A stretch of 14,617 nt of DNA from DATIXD01 sp035518875 (GTDB lineage: Bacteria > Pseudomonadota > Gammaproteobacteria > Methylococcales > Methylococcaceae): assembly GCA_035518875.1 (NCBI GenBank), contig DATIXD010000120.1:1-14617 (forward strand), written 5' to 3'. Made by a program: the position numbers and the translations under genes. Below the pieces are notes generated by a model. That model ran no database searches and had not been told where the DNA came from. It saw only the letters and a program-made list of their open reading frames with translations. Shown here in pieces: positions 14,567 to 14,617 of this stretch (the first letter of the stretch is position 1; each line of letters begins with the position of its first letter).

Positions 14567-14595
14567 ATTTAATGAGTCTGACGGGTTGTTGTCAA
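14567..14595 (-). promoter_or_regulatory. Sigma-70-like promoter upstream of cysK
   Basis: On the - strand TTGACA (14590-14595) and TTAAAT (14567-14572) are spaced 17 bases apart. Initiation would be near 14560, about 30 bases before the terminator stem. A short CCGGACAACCGG hairpin lies between them. Confidence 0.6.
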
Positions 14596-14617
14596 GCCGC
14601 GCGAATTACGGAAAAAA

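Noticed and set aside
1..14617. CRISPR array, tRNA or rRNA genes
   Set aside because: No regularly spaced direct repeats and no tRNA- or rRNA-like segments were seen.

Overview
The window is GC-rich DNA with dense codon use, apart from one AT-rich gap. It looks like a gammaproteobacterium. The gene set (alanine dehydrogenase, a CysN-type ATP sulfurylase subunit with a CysC-like tail, EpsC-type serine acetyltransferase) would fit a methanotroph or sulfur-active gammaproteobacterium, but that placement is an inference with low confidence. Only one gene, the 3' part of cysN at the left edge, is on the + strand. Every other gene is on the - strand.

Region 1 (1-1138): the C-terminal part of CysN, which ends in a shortened, degenerate APS-kinase-like domain, followed by a convergent intergenic stretch with small palindromes. 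Region 2 (1139-7247, - strand, read right to left): rhodanese, a hexapeptide-repeat acetyltransferase with a SerC-like N-terminus, serC, serA, alanine dehydrogenase and an FAD/NAD(P)-binding protein. serC, serA, ald and the FAD gene are closely spaced and form a probable operon. Region 3 (7248-7884): a gap with no convincing gene, partly very AT-rich. Region 4 (7885-14418, - strand, read right to left): cysK, epsC-type serine acetyltransferase, family 2A encapsulin shell copy 1, a stand-alone cargo-targeting-domain protein, encapsulin shell copy 2, and a cysteine desulfurase with a roughly 210-residue disordered targeting extension. A promoter-like sequence and a strong intrinsic terminator lie upstream of cysK, an arrangement that resembles an attenuator.

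The central system is a sulfur-handling encapsulin (SrpI-like, family 2A) locus. By established enzymology EpsC makes O-acetylserine, CysK converts it to cysteine, and the desulfurase takes sulfur from cysteine and releases alanine. In described family 2A systems the desulfurase is packed inside the shell. Nearby serA and serC could supply serine precursor, alanine dehydrogenase could recycle the alanine, and rhodanese could handle persulfide sulfur. Together the window could encode a sulfate/serine to cysteine to stored-sulfur route; this link is inference.

The most unusual feature is a tandem duplication of [shell + cargo targeting region]. One copy has lost, or never had, the desulfurase domain. 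It leaves an intact 255-residue Pro/Ala-rich protein made only of targeting motifs, set between two shell genes that are about 93% identical. Synonymous-only differences in a conserved block suggest that this orphan protein is under selection and is not debris.
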